56,729 nt of DNA from Candidatus Pelagibacter sp. (GCA_002692055.1 NZJW01000013.1:15483-72211), one strand, 5' to 3'. Numbered from the stretch's first letter, positions 37,715-47,649 are shown. The notes: generated by a model not told the origin, from the sequence alone. Program-made: numbers and translations.

Positions 37715-38509
37715 TTACTTAATTACCAAATCCGGATCTACAGGAATATTTCTACAGTAAAGCCTAAAGTCTAAGTGTGGTCCAGTAGAGCGGCCAGTTG
37801 ATCCGACTGTGGCAATCCATTTGCCTTTATTTATAATATCACCCTTTTTAACAAGAATTTTCTCCAAATGTGAATATATGGATATTAAGCCATGCCCATG
37901 TTCAACTATTATAGTTCCTCCCGTAAAAAATAAATTTTTCTCTGCTAAAATAACTTTTCCAGTATTTGAATTAATAACTTTTGTTCCTTTTGCGGCCGCA
38001 ATATCTATACCAAAATGTGGCCTTCTTGGCTTACCATTTAAGATTCTTTGACTACCAAAAACACCAGTTGTAATACCATTTGCCGGTCTTATAAAACCTT
38101 TAAAAAAATAGGAAAGGTCAGAATTAACATTCTTAGCTTTTACAATTAATTTACCTTCCTCTCTTATCCTTTTCATGTCCTCTTCATTTGGTGAAACTTT
38201 TCTTTTAGGCAATCCATTTATTCTTTGAATTTTAAATTTTCGTTTTTTAACTTTTTTAACAATTTGATTAATATCTGATTTATTTTGAATCTTTATAACA
38301 ATATCTTTTATTTGATCCCTTGGAATTCCAAAAATAAAAAAGCCTTCTTTATTAATTTTTACTTTTTCACCTTGAACGAAGACTTCGAATATAGGATTAG
38401 TTTTTCCAATTATTAAACCTCCTTGCTGAAAGTCTCCCTTAAGATCCAATGAAAAGGATGGTTTCGTAAATATTAATATAATAAAAAAATATTTAATTAT
38501 TATATTCAT
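37715..38509 (-). CDS. M23 (LytM) family peptidase with HxD in place of HxH
   Basis: Predicted periplasmic peptidoglycan endopeptidase or an amidase activator. A signal peptide (1-20) precedes a beta-rich N-terminal domain, then the LytM domain: HFGID (His165, Asp169), SIYSHLEKILVKKGD, and STGPHLDFRLY where the usual HLH is HLD (His245, Asp247). The second His of HxH is a zinc ligand in classic enzymes; Asp may still bind zinc. Length 264. The start overlaps DUF2093 by 17 bp. Confidence 0.88.
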   Translation of the reverse strand: MNIIIKYFFIILIFTKPSFSLDLKGDFQQGGLIIGKTNPIFEVFVQGEKVKINKEGFFIFGIPRDQIKDIVIKIQNKSDINQIVKKVKKRKFKIQRINGLPKRKVSPNEEDMKRIREEGKLIVKAKNVNSDLSYFFKGFIRPANGITTGVFGSQRILNGKPRRPHFGIDIAAAKGTKVINSNTGKVILAEKNLFFTGGTIIVEHGHGLISIYSHLEKILVKKGDIINKGKWIATVGSTGRSTGPHLDFRLYCRNIPVDPDLVIK

Positions 38510-38684
38510 GATAATATTTTTTATTAATTTCTATAGGTGAAAAATAAGCTTCTTGTAATGTCACATTCCAATATTTGAGATCTTTTAATAAAATTTTCTT
38601 TTTAGATATGGCGCAAACAACATAGTCCCCTTCCTTTAATACCTCAAAAATTCCTTGTTTATATTTTAGTTTTGCTTCTTTCAT
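38493..38684 (-). CDS. DUF2093 family protein
   Basis: A 63-residue protein with the DUF2093 core: GDYVVCAISKKKILLKDLKY, then WNVTLQEAYFSP near the C terminus. The family is small and mostly alphaproteobacterial, with unknown function. The conserved position between xseA and an M23 peptidase gene hints at a shared transcript only. It overlaps xseA by 4 bp and the M23 gene by 17 bp. Confidence 0.82.
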   Translation of the reverse strand: MKEAKLKYKQGIFEVLKEGDYVVCAISKKKILLKDLKYWNVTLQEAYFSPIEINKKYYHEYNN

Positions 38685-39877
38685 TTTTTTATTTTGATAT
38701 TTGCTTTAATAAGTTCATTATAAAATTGAATATTTACTAAACTATTTTTTTCTAATTTTTTCGATGTTTTGATAAATTTTCCATTTACATCTTTAAGCAT
38801 AACAAAACCCCTTTTAAGTGTGTTTTCAATATTTAGATTTTTTAAGCTTGAATTAATTATCTCTAAGTCTGCATCTCTAAGTTTTAAAAATGATATCATT
38901 GCAAAGTTAATAGTTCGTGTTAAATTTTTAATAATATTACTATAATGTAAGCTTATTTTTTTAAAATTTTTTATTGCTAAAACTGAATTAATATTTTTAA
39001 GTTCCTTTATATTATTATTAATAAAATATTTGGTTTTTTGTAATAAATTTTTAGATAAATAGTTTAATTTTTCCTTTAAATTTTTAAGCTCTGGTACAAT
39101 TAGCTCGGCTGCTGCTGTTGGAGTAGCGGCCCTTAAATCAGCGACAAAGTCTAATAAGGTAAAATCTGTTTCATGACCTATTGCAGATATGATAGGTATT
39201 TTATGTTCAAATACGCGTCTTATAAGTTTTTCTTCGTTAAAAGGTATAAAATCCTCTATTCCACCTCCTCCTCTGGCAATTATGACAACATTAACATTTT
39301 TTTTTTTTTCAAAATAATTTAACCCTTCAATAATCTCTTTACAGGCATTCACTCCCTGAACTGACGTGGGATAAAGCTTGATATTTGTTGGAAATCTCGC
39401 TTGGATTCTATCTATAATATCCATTATCACAGCACCTGATGGTGAAGTAATTACACCAATATTTTTTGGCAACAGCGGTAACTTTTTTTTGTACTGATCT
39501 AGAAAAAGACCCTCTCTTTCAAGCTTTTTTTTTCTTTGCTCAAAAAGTTTTAATAATGCACCCTCGCCTTTTATTTCAATTTGATTAATTTGAAGTTGAT
39601 AAGACGAAATACTTCCTTTAGAATATGAACTAATTTTGCCTTCTGCTACAATTTCTATACCATCTTCGGGTTGAACCTCTAACGATGGAACTTTAGAAGC
39701 CCAGCATACTGCATTTAATATATGCGTGTCATCTTTAATCGAAAAATACAAATGACCTTTAAAATTTTTTAAACTTGAAATTTCTCCTTTGACTCTAATT
39801 AAATTAAAGTTTTCTTCTAATATATTTTTAGTCAAATTAGATATTTCTGTAACAGAAAATTCTGGAATATTATTCAT
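38681..39877 (-). CDS. xseA: Exodeoxyribonuclease VII large subunit
   Basis: Catalytic subunit of the single-strand DNA exonuclease. The OB-fold N terminus (FSVTEISNLTKNILEENF, VRVKGEISS-like VKGEISSLK) is followed by the nuclease core NIGVITSPSGAVIMDI, VVIIARGGGGIEDF and ISAIGHETDFTLLDFVADLRAATPTAAAE, then a coiled coil. ATG 39877 gives 398 residues; a GTG 15 bp upstream is possible but leaves only 5 bp before purD. A run of 13 A lies inside the coding strand at 39297-39309, encoding EKKKN. xseB is not in the window. Confidence 0.95.
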   Translation of the reverse strand: MNNIPEFSVTEISNLTKNILEENFNLIRVKGEISSLKNFKGHLYFSIKDDTHILNAVCWASKVPSLEVQPEDGIEIVAEGKISSYSKGSISSYQLQINQIEIKGEGALLKLFEQRKKKLEREGLFLDQYKKKLPLLPKNIGVITSPSGAVIMDIIDRIQARFPTNIKLYPTSVQGVNACKEIIEGLNYFEKKKNVNVVIIARGGGGIEDFIPFNEEKLIRRVFEHKIPIISAIGHETDFTLLDFVADLRAATPTAAAELIVPELKNLKEKLNYLSKNLLQKTKYFINNNIKELKNINSVLAIKNFKKISLHYSNIIKNLTRTINFAMISFLKLRDADLEIINSSLKNLNIENTLKRGFVMLKDVNGKFIKTSKKLEKNSLVNIQFYNELIKANIKIKK

Positions 39878-39888
39878 TATCTTATAAT
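39860..39888 (+). promoter_or_regulatory. Possible purD promoter with consensus -10
   Basis: A perfect TATAAT lies at 39883-39888 in the 20-bp xseA/purD spacer. The -35 position (TTCTGG, 39860-39865) is poor. The start site would fall only about 2-4 bases before the purD ATG (39898), implying a nearly leaderless mRNA. Confidence 0.4.
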
Positions 39889-39897
39889 ACACTTTAT

Positions 39898-41157
39898 ATG
39901 AACATTGGAGTAATTGGAAGTGGTGGGAGAGAACATTCCTTATGTTTTAAACTTCTTCAATCGCCAAAAGTAAAAAATATATTTTGCATACCTGGAAATG
40001 CTGGAACTGACGAAATTTGTAAAAATTTAGAGGTCGATATTATGAATTTTAATAAATTATATTTATCCATTATAAAAAATAATATCAAATTAATAATTGT
40101 TGGACCAGAAACACCATTGGTATATGGTATCACCGATTTTCTACAAAAAAAAAACGTTAAAGTATTTGGTCCTAGTAAAAAAGCGTCTCAGTTAGAAGGT
40201 TCAAAAATATTTATGAAAAATTTGTGTAGAAAATTTGATATTCCTTGTGCTCAATATGAAGAAGTGACCGATATTGAAAGTGCCAATAAAGTGCTCGAAA
40301 AATTTAATGTACCTATAGTTGTAAAATCTGATGGCTTAGCCGCAGGTAAAGGTGTTACTATTTGCGGAAGCAAAGATGATGCCCTCAATGATATTAAAAA
40401 TATTTTAAATGGTAAATTTAATTCATCAAAAAAAGTAATTATAGAAGAATTTTTAGAAGGTGAAGAAGCAAGTTATTTTGTGGTAACCGATGGCACAAAT
40501 TTTAAACAAATTGGTACTGCCCAAGATCATAAAAGAATAGGAGAGGGTGATACAGGATTGAACACAGGAGGAATGGGGGCTTACTCTCCATCACAATTAA
40601 TAAATGATGAAATAGAGGAAAAAATTATTAATAAAATTATTATTCCAACTATCAAAGGCATGAATGAAATTGGATGTAAGTATAAAGGAATCTTGTATGC
40701 AGGATTAATGATCAAAAATAATGAACCAAAACTTATAGAATATAATATTAGATTTGGAGACCCTGAATGTCAGGCTTTAATGATGCGATTAGAGGATGAT
40801 CTCTTTGATATTATTCTTTCTACTGTTGACGAAAAACTAGATAACAAACCAATAAAATGGTTACCTTACCCGAGCATAACAATTGTAGCAGCAAGTAAAG
40901 GATATCCTGAGAATTTTGAAATTCATAAAGAATTGAGTAATTTACCAAAAAATGATCATAGAAATGAACAAATATTTCACGCGGGAACGAAGAAAATTAA
41001 TAATAAAATTTTAAGTACTGGAGGTAGGGTATTAAATTCTACAGTATCCCTTCAATCTATGAAGGCATCCAGAGATAGAGCAATTGAAATGTTAGATCAA
41101 GTTAAATGGACGAATAAGTACTATAGAAAAGATATTGGATGGAGAGTGATTAAGTAA
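39898..41157 (+). CDS. purD: Phosphoribosylamine-glycine ligase
   Basis: ATP-grasp enzyme making GAR in purine synthesis. Signature blocks are MNIGVIGSGGREHSL, IVGPETPLVYGITDFL, FGPSKKASQLEGSKIFMK, KSDGLAAGKGVTIC, FKQIGTAQDHKRIGEGDTG and NIRFGDPECQALMMRL. Length 419 is standard. Divergent from xseA. It ends immediately against the convergent tadA stop with no gap. Confidence 0.97.
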   Translation: MNIGVIGSGGREHSLCFKLLQSPKVKNIFCIPGNAGTDEICKNLEVDIMNFNKLYLSIIKNNIKLIIVGPETPLVYGITDFLQKKNVKVFGPSKKASQLEGSKIFMKNLCRKFDIPCAQYEEVTDIESANKVLEKFNVPIVVKSDGLAAGKGVTICGSKDDALNDIKNILNGKFNSSKKVIIEEFLEGEEASYFVVTDGTNFKQIGTAQDHKRIGEGDTGLNTGGMGAYSPSQLINDEIEEKIINKIIIPTIKGMNEIGCKYKGILYAGLMIKNNEPKLIEYNIRFGDPECQALMMRLEDDLFDIILSTVDEKLDNKPIKWLPYPSITIVAASKGYPENFEIHKELSNLPKNDHRNEQIFHAGTKKINNKILSTGGRVLNSTVSLQSMKASRDRAIEMLDQVKWTNKYYRKDIGWRVIK

Positions 41158-41640
41158 TCATCTCTTTTCTTTAAAAAAACTTTGAATCAATTTTGAAAAT
41201 CTACTTTCACTAAATCCATAATAAACGCTAATTTTTTTTCGATTATTTTTACTAAGTGCCAACTTGTGATTATTAATTAAAGCTCCCATTTTTTTTTCCT
41301 CACAGGAAAAATATACCCTCCGTATTTTACTTTGTAATATTATTGAACTACACATTAAGCATGGTTCTAAAGTAGAAAATAAATCATAACTATCTAATCT
41401 TGAAACTTTTAATTTCTTGCAAGCTTTTTGAATAGCAAGAATTTCAGCATGTGCACATGGATCAAATTTTTTCCTATTCAAGTTGTGCGCCTTGGAAACC
41501 ACTAATTTTTTTTTTGGATCATAAAGTAACGCGGCAACAGGAGTTTCTCCTAATTCATAAGCCTTTATTGACTCTTGATACAAAATATCAAATAAATCAG
41601 GAAAATCTAATGTATTATTTTTAAAATAAAAATGACCCAT
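41158..41640 (-). CDS. tadA: tRNA-specific adenosine deaminase
   Basis: Deaminates A34 to inosine in tRNA-Arg(ACG). The cytidine-deaminase zinc site is CAHAEILAI (His64, catalytic Glu66) and LEPCLMCSSI (Cys94, Cys97). GETPVAALLYD and the C-terminal helix KLIQSFFKEKR fit TadA. Length 160. Other cytosine/guanine deaminases are less likely given the alphaproteobacterial tadA-rluB-rsmD order. The start lies 6 bp from the divergent pseudouridine synthase start. Confidence 0.92.
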   Translation of the reverse strand: MGHFYFKNNTLDFPDLFDILYQESIKAYELGETPVAALLYDPKKKLVVSKAHNLNRKKFDPCAHAEILAIQKACKKLKVSRLDSYDLFSTLEPCLMCSSIILQSKIRRVYFSCEEKKMGALINNHKLALSKNNRKKISVYYGFSESRFSKLIQSFFKEKR

Positions 41641-41646
41641 AAAAAA

Positions 41647-42369
41647 ATGAGAATAGCCAAACTTTTAGCAAATTACAATCAAGGATCTAGAAGAGAAATA
41701 GAGAAGCTGATCAAAAATAAACAAATCTTTCTCAATAAGGAACTTGTTACTACGCCTGTAACATTTGCGGATATTAATGATGAAATCATTATAAATAATA
41801 AAAAAGTAATTTTTTTAAAAGAAAAGAAAATATTCAAGTTCTACAAACCAAAAAATATTATTTGCTCAAAAAAAAAACAAGATAATAGAAAAATAATTTA
41901 TGAAATAATTAGCGATAAGTATAAAAACTTTATATTTTCAGGAAGATTAGATTTTAATTCTGAAGGTTTAATATTGTTAACTAATTCCAGTTTTTTTAGT
42001 CGTGGTCTTGAACTACCAGAAAATAAATTTCAGCGTAAGTATGAAATTAGAGTTTATGGAGATTTTAATTTACATAGACTTAAAAATTTATCTAAAGGAG
42101 TTAGAATAAATGGCAAATCATACAAACCTTTTAAATTTAAAGTTACTTCTAAGATAAAAAAAAACACAAACCTTGAAGTTGTTCTAACAGAAGGGAAGAA
42201 AAACGAAATACGTAAAATATTTAAAAATATTAATTTACAAGTAAATAAGTTAAAGAGAATTGCTTATGGACCTTTTAGGCTTAATAAATTACTGCCAGGA
42301 AAATTAGAAACCGCAACAAAAATGGAAATCGAAAAATATGAGAATTATATCAGGTCTCAAAAAAGGTAA
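41647..42369 (+). CDS. Pseudouridine synthase, RluB/RsuA family
   Basis: Makes pseudouridine in ribosomal RNA. An N-terminal S4 RNA-binding domain (MRIAKLLANYNQGSRREIEKLI) is followed by the catalytic domain with Asp102 in SGRLDFNSEGLILLTN, and VVLTEGKKNEIRKIF near the end. ATG 41647 is chosen because the S4 domain starts there; the frame also has an ATG at 41632 inside the tadA start. The product is probably 23S-specific RluB, but RluF/RsuA cannot be excluded. Overlaps rsmD by 32 bp. Confidence 0.88.
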   Translation: MRIAKLLANYNQGSRREIEKLIKNKQIFLNKELVTTPVTFADINDEIIINNKKVIFLKEKKIFKFYKPKNIICSKKKQDNRKIIYEIISDKYKNFIFSGRLDFNSEGLILLTNSSFFSRGLELPENKFQRKYEIRVYGDFNLHRLKNLSKGVRINGKSYKPFKFKVTSKIKKNTNLEVVLTEGKKNEIRKIFKNINLQVNKLKRIAYGPFRLNKLLPGKLETATKMEIEKYENYIRSQKR

Positions 42370-42901
42370 AAAAATTCTTTTACCTGATCCAAATATCACA
42401 AGGCCTCTAAAAGACAATGTAAAAGAAAATATTTTTAATATACTTCTGCATTCTAGGAAATTTCATATAAATTTTGAAAACACCAAGATCATTGACTTTT
42501 TTTCTGGGTCAGGTTCTTTTGGGTTAGAATGTATTTCAAGAGGTAGCAAACATGTAAAATTTATAGAAGACAATCCAAAAATACAAAATACACTTTATAG
42601 AAATTTATCAAATAATTTTGATAAAAATAAATTCGATATTATTAAAAAAGATTTTTTTAAGTTAGATAAAAAAAATCTCATTGAAACTTTTCATCCAAAT
42701 TTAATATTTCTAGACCCTCCTTATAAAATTGAAAGTTTTAATAAAATTCTAGAATTTTTAGATACATTATCAAATTATAAAAATCTTATTATTATATTTC
42801 ATGTCGAAAAAACGAAAAATTTATTTATCAAACAATTTAAATTTGATTTAGAAAAAGTTTATGGCATGTCAAAAATACTCTTTTTAAAAACTAATTCTTA
42901 A
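42338..42901 (+). CDS. rsmD: 16S rRNA (guanine(966)-N2)-methyltransferase
   Basis: Methylates G966 of 16S rRNA. The start MRIISGLKKGKKILLPDPN and TRPLKDNVKENIFNIL match RsmD exactly in layout, supporting the unusually long 32-bp overlap with the previous gene. The SAM motif is IIDFFSGSGSFGLECISRG and the catalytic motif IFLDPPYKIE. Length 187. Its end overlaps the convergent pgi by 11 bp. Confidence 0.93.
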   Translation: MRIISGLKKGKKILLPDPNITRPLKDNVKENIFNILLHSRKFHINFENTKIIDFFSGSGSFGLECISRGSKHVKFIEDNPKIQNTLYRNLSNNFDKNKFDIIKKDFFKLDKKNLIETFHPNLIFLDPPYKIESFNKILEFLDTLSNYKNLIIIFHVEKTKNLFIKQFKFDLEKVYGMSKILFLKTNS

Positions 42902-44108
42902 ATATTTTATTTTTCAATAATTGTACTTCTGGCTGTCCATAAGGATTAATATTCATCATTTTACCCAATAAAATTGTTTCTAATAAAAAATATGAAAATA
43001 ATTCGATAACATTCAGGGGGTTTTGATGATCTGTAATCTCAATTCTTCTATGCGGTATTCCTTTCTCAGTAAATACATCAACAGCGGACTGATACTGTTT
43101 TTTTAATAGTCCGTTTGGAGTATAGTGCTCTATATTATAAAATCCTTCTTCAGAAAAGTTGTCATACAAAATATCATCTTGTGGTGAAAAAATATTAAAG
43201 AATTTATTTTTTGGTCCACCTAAATAAAGTTGCATCATACTATGATGATCTTTGGGACAAATTGAAGTAGTGGGTGTCAAAGCTTTATTAGTTTTACCCA
43301 GACTCTCGCCATGTAGCTGGTGAAACCAGTAAGAAAAATGTTTTAGTCTATAATTATAAATTAAGTTGCAGTAAATACTCAATTTCATTTCTTCTAAACA
43401 AGTTAAGATAATTGCTGCATTTTTTGTCGGACTGAGGTCACTATCTTGATTTAATAAACTAATGAATTTTTCAGATCCATCTTCAACATTTAAATTTAGA
43501 TCCGTAAACGGCAACATTCCGGTTTCAGACAAAATTGAAAATCTACCTCCTATATCAGGATTATGTTCTACAATTTTTATATTATTTTTATTTACAAATG
43601 ATTTGAGAATGCTTTCTTGATTCTCAGTAATAACGACCATGGATTTAAAGATATTATAATTTTCAAATTTTCTACTCTCGACAATTAACAAATTAAGTAA
43701 TGCTAATGTTTCAAAAGTATCTCCAGATTTTGAGATAATAAAAAAAATATAGTCTTTTATATTATTTTTCAAAAAAAAATTTTTAAAATATTCAAAATCA
43801 AGATTATCAAAATAAATAATATCGTCCTTTAAAAAAAAAGATAATGCCTTTGCACCAGATGATGAGCCTCCGATCCCAATTACAACTTTTTTTTTATTTT
43901 TAAAATTTAAATCCTGTTTTAAATCTCTAATTTTTTTTTGATACTGTTTAGTAAATGATTGCAAAATTTGATTGCTCCCTGTCGAAAATTCTTTTAAAAT
44001 TTCTTCGGATTTTGACTGGGCGTTAATTAAATTTTTTTTAAAATTTTTATTATTTTTAAAATTAAATTCATTTTTACGAAAAAAAAAACTATTATCAAAA
44101 TTAATCAT
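42891..44108 (-). CDS. pgi: Glucose-6-phosphate isomerase, short form
   Basis: Interconverts glucose-6-phosphate and fructose-6-phosphate. Motifs: VVIGIGGSSSGAKAL, IISKSGDTFETLALLN (phosphate-binding), NPDIGGRFSILSETGMLPF, LHGESLGK with the catalytic Glu, and the end NPYGQPEVQLLKNKIF with the catalytic Lys region. At 405 residues it is clearly shorter than the 445-550 residues common for bacterial Pgi, but the active-site blocks are present. It abuts the lipoprotein gene (shared base). Confidence 0.88.
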   Translation of the reverse strand: MINFDNSFFFRKNEFNFKNNKNFKKNLINAQSKSEEILKEFSTGSNQILQSFTKQYQKKIRDLKQDLNFKNKKKVVIGIGGSSSGAKALSFFLKDDIIYFDNLDFEYFKNFFLKNNIKDYIFFIISKSGDTFETLALLNLLIVESRKFENYNIFKSMVVITENQESILKSFVNKNNIKIVEHNPDIGGRFSILSETGMLPFTDLNLNVEDGSEKFISLLNQDSDLSPTKNAAIILTCLEEMKLSIYCNLIYNYRLKHFSYWFHQLHGESLGKTNKALTPTTSICPKDHHSMMQLYLGGPKNKFFNIFSPQDDILYDNFSEEGFYNIEHYTPNGLLKKQYQSAVDVFTEKGIPHRRIEITDHQNPLNVIELFSYFLLETILLGKMMNINPYGQPEVQLLKNKIFKN

Positions 44109-44416
44109 TATTTTTTAATGTTCCTTAAAATATCTTCCTCAATTTTATTTGTCCCTTTTTGGTCTGTGTTAGCAATATTAGATTTTTTTTTAAGATTTCT
44201 ATCTATTATTTGTTTTGTACTATTCATTTCTGTTGTTGATTTTTTTACCTTGCTACCGGGTAGCATTAACTCAAGGTTTGGCGGTTTCTCTATTGGATCG
44301 ACTTTTTTAATTAAAAATTCATCTGGTAAATCCTTTTCAATACCAAGACCTTTTTTAAGACTTTCACATCCATAGGTTAAAAAAGCTAATAATAAAATAT
44401 ATATAATTTTATTCAT
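44108..44416 (-). CDS. DUF3035 / BamF-like lipoprotein
   Basis: A 102-residue lipoprotein: signal [17 protein letters not shown] with lipobox LTYGC and acylated Cys17. The segment LPDEFLIKKVDPIEKPPNLELMLPG matches the DUF3035 pattern (PDEF...PP), known in alphaproteobacteria as a beta-barrel assembly accessory subunit, BamF. The rest is charged and low-complexity. ATG 44416 is chosen to give a proper signal peptide. It overlaps lspA, the lipoprotein signal peptidase, by 8 bp, a classic alphaproteobacterial pairing. Confidence 0.75.
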   Translation of the reverse strand: MNKIIYILLLAFLTYGCESLKKGLGIEKDLPDEFLIKKVDPIEKPPNLELMLPGSKVKKSTTEMNSTKQIIDRNLKKKSNIANTDQKGTNKIEEDILRNIKK

Positions 44417-44903
44417 TATTATTCTTATTCTTAAACTTAAACATGTCAAAAATTAGGAAAAGTATAATACCAAATGTAATACAAATATCTGCAATGTTAA
44501 AGGTAAACCAGTGAAAATCTTTATAATGCAAGTCTACAAAATCCGGTACTGCCATATAATAAATTCTATCTGTAAAATTACCAAGTGCACCACCTGCAAT
44601 TATAGAAAGGTATAGCATTTCCCAATTTTTTTGTGTTTTAAAAATTAAATAAAACAAAAATAAAATTACTATTAAAATGATTGATGATATTAAATGATAA
44701 GAATATTGCTCACTTTGCAGTAAACCAAAGGCAATTCCTTTGTTCCATAAAAGTATAAAATTTAAATATGGATTAACATATATGTCATTACTTACATTCG
44801 ATTGGGTGAAAAGATCAATTATATAAACTTTAGAGACTCGATCCAGAATGAAACAAATAAATATAATAATAAAACTTAGGGAAATTTTTTTACTTAATTG
44901 CAC
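44409..44903 (-). CDS. lspA: Lipoprotein signal peptidase
   Basis: Aspartic protease that removes signal peptides of prolipoproteins. Four membrane helices. Catalytic Asp pair: [13 protein letters not shown] and [25 protein letters not shown] holds the conserved NxGxAFG motif. I use GTG at 44903 (164 residues, family length) because the ATG further upstream at 44987 would add 28 non-conserved residues inside ileS. It overlaps the ileS stop by 14 bp. Confidence 0.92.
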   Translation of the reverse strand: MQLSKKISLSFIIIFICFILDRVSKVYIIDLFTQSNVSNDIYVNPYLNFILLWNKGIAFGLLQSEQYSYHLISSIILIVILFLFYLIFKTQKNWEMLYLSIIAGGALGNFTDRIYYMAVPDFVDLHYKDFHWFTFNIADICITFGIILFLIFDMFKFKNKNNNE

Positions 44904-47649
44904 AATTTTTCCTTCCACAAGCAATATTTGAGACTTTCCAACAATGATCGCATTTTTTTCCAGTTGCTTTACCAATGTGTACCTCAATACCTTTCACTGT
45001 TTGAAGTGTTTGCATTTTTAAATTAGAAGTTTCGTTACTTATAAGCTGAATTTTTGAACAAACTAAAAAATCCGCTAAATTAATTTTTTCAAAAATGCCT
45101 TTGTATTTTTCACTAAATTTAATATTTATTGTTGTTTCCAATCCTGATTTAATAATTTTATTATTTCTCATATCTTCAAAAATTTGATTTACCTCGGTTT
45201 TTACTTTTTGTAACAATTCCCAGGTCACTTTATCAAAATTAATATCATTTTGATTATTTAATTTTTTGAAATCAACTAAAAAAACACTTTCCTCAAATTT
45301 CTCAGTATTTTTTTCATTAGATTTTAATATTTGAAAGACCTCTTCAGTAGTGAATACTAAAATGGGATGTAACCATTTCATTAAGAAATAGAGTGAATAT
45401 TTTAAAGTATAAATACAATTTTTCCTTTTCTGACTATCCTGATCGTCACAATATAAACAGTCTTTTCTGATATCAAAATATAGTGACGACAAATCAACAG
45501 TGCAAAAATTTAATATCTCAACATATATTTTGTGAAATTCATTATTTTTTTCATATTCAATAAAATTTTTATCTAATTCTGAAATTTTATTAATTATAAA
45601 AGTATCAATTAAATCTAATTTCTTAAAGTCATAATTTTCGAATTCATTAAAAGAAAATTCATCTAATATATTTCCAAGCAAAAACCTAAGAGTATTTCTT
45701 ATTTTTCTATATGATTCAGAATGTTGTGTAATTATAGATTGATCAATACGTAAATCTTCAGAATAATCAGACGCTACGACCCAGAGTCGTAAAATGTCAG
45801 CACCATTTTTTTTTATAATTTCATCTGGAGCTATTACATTTCCAATTGATTTGGACATCTTTTGACCTTTACCGTCAACAACAAACCCGTGTGTAAGAAT
45901 ACTTTTATAAGGTGCCTTTCCTCTTGTTCCAGATGAATGAAGTAAAGATGAATGAACCCAGCCTCGATGTTGATCCGATCCCTCAAGATACATATCAGCT
46001 GGCCAATTTAGATCATCTCTATTTTCAAGGACATAGGTGTGGGAAGAGCCTGAATCAAACCATACCTCTACAATATCCTCTACTTTTTTATATTTTTTAG
46101 AATCATACTTTTCACCTAAAAAGTCTGATTTACTTCTTTTGTACCAAGCGTCACTCCCCTCTCTTTTAAATATTTCGTAAATTTTTAAATTTACCTCATC
46201 ATCTATTATTGGTTCATGAGTTTCACTATCAATAAATATCGGCAGAGGGACACCCCAAAACCTTTGTCTTGATATACACCAATCAGGACGTGTTTCTATC
46301 ATGCCTTGAATTCTATTTTTTCCTATAGGTGGAAAAAAATTTGTTTTATCTATGTTATCTAAAGCATTTTTTTTTAAGTCATTTTTATTCATAGATATAA
46401 ACCATTGTGGTGTTGCTCTATGAACTAACGGAGCCTTAGATCTCCATGAATGTGGGTAGCTATGTTTGTATTCTTTATCAAATATTAATTTTTTAAATTT
46501 TTTTAACTCATCTATTATAATTTTATCGGCCTTAAATATGTGCGTGCCTACAAAATGTTTGATTACATTCGTGTAATATCCATTATCATCAATTGTATTT
46601 TCTGCCTCAATATTATTTTTAAGACCAAGCGCAAAGTCATCAGGACCATGGCTTGGCGCAACGTGTACTATCCCGGTCCCCTGTTCTGTTGTCACGAAAT
46701 CAGCCTCTAATAAAGGAACATTATAATCATATCCTAATTCTTTAAATGGGTGAATTGCAACCAATTTTTCAAGTTCTTTTCCTCTAAAAGAATCAATAAG
46801 TTCAAATTGTATTTGTGTCACATTTGTAAAGTTATCTATCAAATCTTTTGCAATAATAAATTTCTCCTTTTCTTCATTTTGATAAATCCCATAATCTAAA
46901 TTAGGGTTATATGCTAACGCTCTATTACATGGAATTGTCCAGGGTGTAGTTGTCCAAATTAATATTCGTAAATTATTAAAACCCCTAAACTCATTTTTTA
47001 AATCAAAACTTACATAAATTTGATTAGATACATGGTCTTGATATTCGACTTCTGCATCAGCTAGTGCCGTAGATTCTACGACTGACCAAAGAACAGGTTT
47101 GTAACCTTTGTACAAACCGCCGTTTTTTAAAAACTTTAATATTTCAAGGGCAATTTGAGCCTCTGCATCATTAGACATTGTGGCGTAATAATTTTCCCAA
47201 TCACCCAAAACACCCAGCCGCTCAAACTGTTCCCTTTGGACTAAAATCCATTTTTTAGCGAATTCCCTACATTGATTTCTAAAATCTAATACCGAAATAT
47301 TTTTTTTATCCTTACCTTTTTTTTTATTTTCTTCTTCAATCTTCCATTCAATAGGAAGTCCATGACAATCCCAACCTGGTACATAGGGGCAATCTCTTCC
47401 ATTTATTGACTTAAATTTAACAACTATGTCTTTTAAAATTTTATTTAGTGCAGTTCCAATATGAATATTTCCATTTGCATAAGGTGGGCCATCATGAAGA
47501 ATGAATTTGTCTCTACCTTTTCTTTTAGATCTAATTTTATTATATAACTTTATACCTGACCAAAAGTTAATTAATTCAGGTTCACGTTGGGGTAGATTTC
47601 CCCTCATTGGAAAACTTGTTTTTGGCAAATTAACTTTATTATTTGGCAT
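44890..47649 (-). CDS. ileS: Isoleucyl-tRNA synthetase
   Basis: Class I aminoacyl-tRNA synthetase with editing domain. HIGH-type motif [10 protein letters not shown] (residues 61-70), [11 protein letters not shown] (KMSKS) near residue 600, editing domain with [13 protein letters not shown] and [16 protein letters not shown]. The C-terminal zinc finger is complete: [19 protein letters not shown]. Length 919 is typical of the bacterial type. It overlaps ribF by 11 bp and lspA by 14 bp. Confidence 0.97.
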   Translation of the reverse strand: MPNNKVNLPKTSFPMRGNLPQREPELINFWSGIKLYNKIRSKRKGRDKFILHDGPPYANGNIHIGTALNKILKDIVVKFKSINGRDCPYVPGWDCHGLPIEWKIEEENKKKGKDKKNISVLDFRNQCREFAKKWILVQREQFERLGVLGDWENYYATMSNDAEAQIALEILKFLKNGGLYKGYKPVLWSVVESTALADAEVEYQDHVSNQIYVSFDLKNEFRGFNNLRILIWTTTPWTIPCNRALAYNPNLDYGIYQNEEKEKFIIAKDLIDNFTNVTQIQFELIDSFRGKELEKLVAIHPFKELGYDYNVPLLEADFVTTEQGTGIVHVAPSHGPDDFALGLKNNIEAENTIDDNGYYTNVIKHFVGTHIFKADKIIIDELKKFKKLIFDKEYKHSYPHSWRSKAPLVHRATPQWFISMNKNDLKKNALDNIDKTNFFPPIGKNRIQGMIETRPDWCISRQRFWGVPLPIFIDSETHEPIIDDEVNLKIYEIFKREGSDAWYKRSKSDFLGEKYDSKKYKKVEDIVEVWFDSGSSHTYVLENRDDLNWPADMYLEGSDQHRGWVHSSLLHSSGTRGKAPYKSILTHGFVVDGKGQKMSKSIGNVIAPDEIIKKNGADILRLWVVASDYSEDLRIDQSIITQHSESYRKIRNTLRFLLGNILDEFSFNEFENYDFKKLDLIDTFIINKISELDKNFIEYEKNNEFHKIYVEILNFCTVDLSSLYFDIRKDCLYCDDQDSQKRKNCIYTLKYSLYFLMKWLHPILVFTTEEVFQILKSNEKNTEKFEESVFLVDFKKLNNQNDINFDKVTWELLQKVKTEVNQIFEDMRNNKIIKSGLETTINIKFSEKYKGIFEKINLADFLVCSKIQLISNETSNLKMQTLQTVKGIEVHIGKATGKKCDHCWKVSNIACGRKNCAIK

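Noticed and set aside
44904-44987. ATG 44987 as the lspA start
   Set aside because: It adds 28 residues that lie inside ileS and have no LspA counterpart; GTG 44903 gives a normal LspA.
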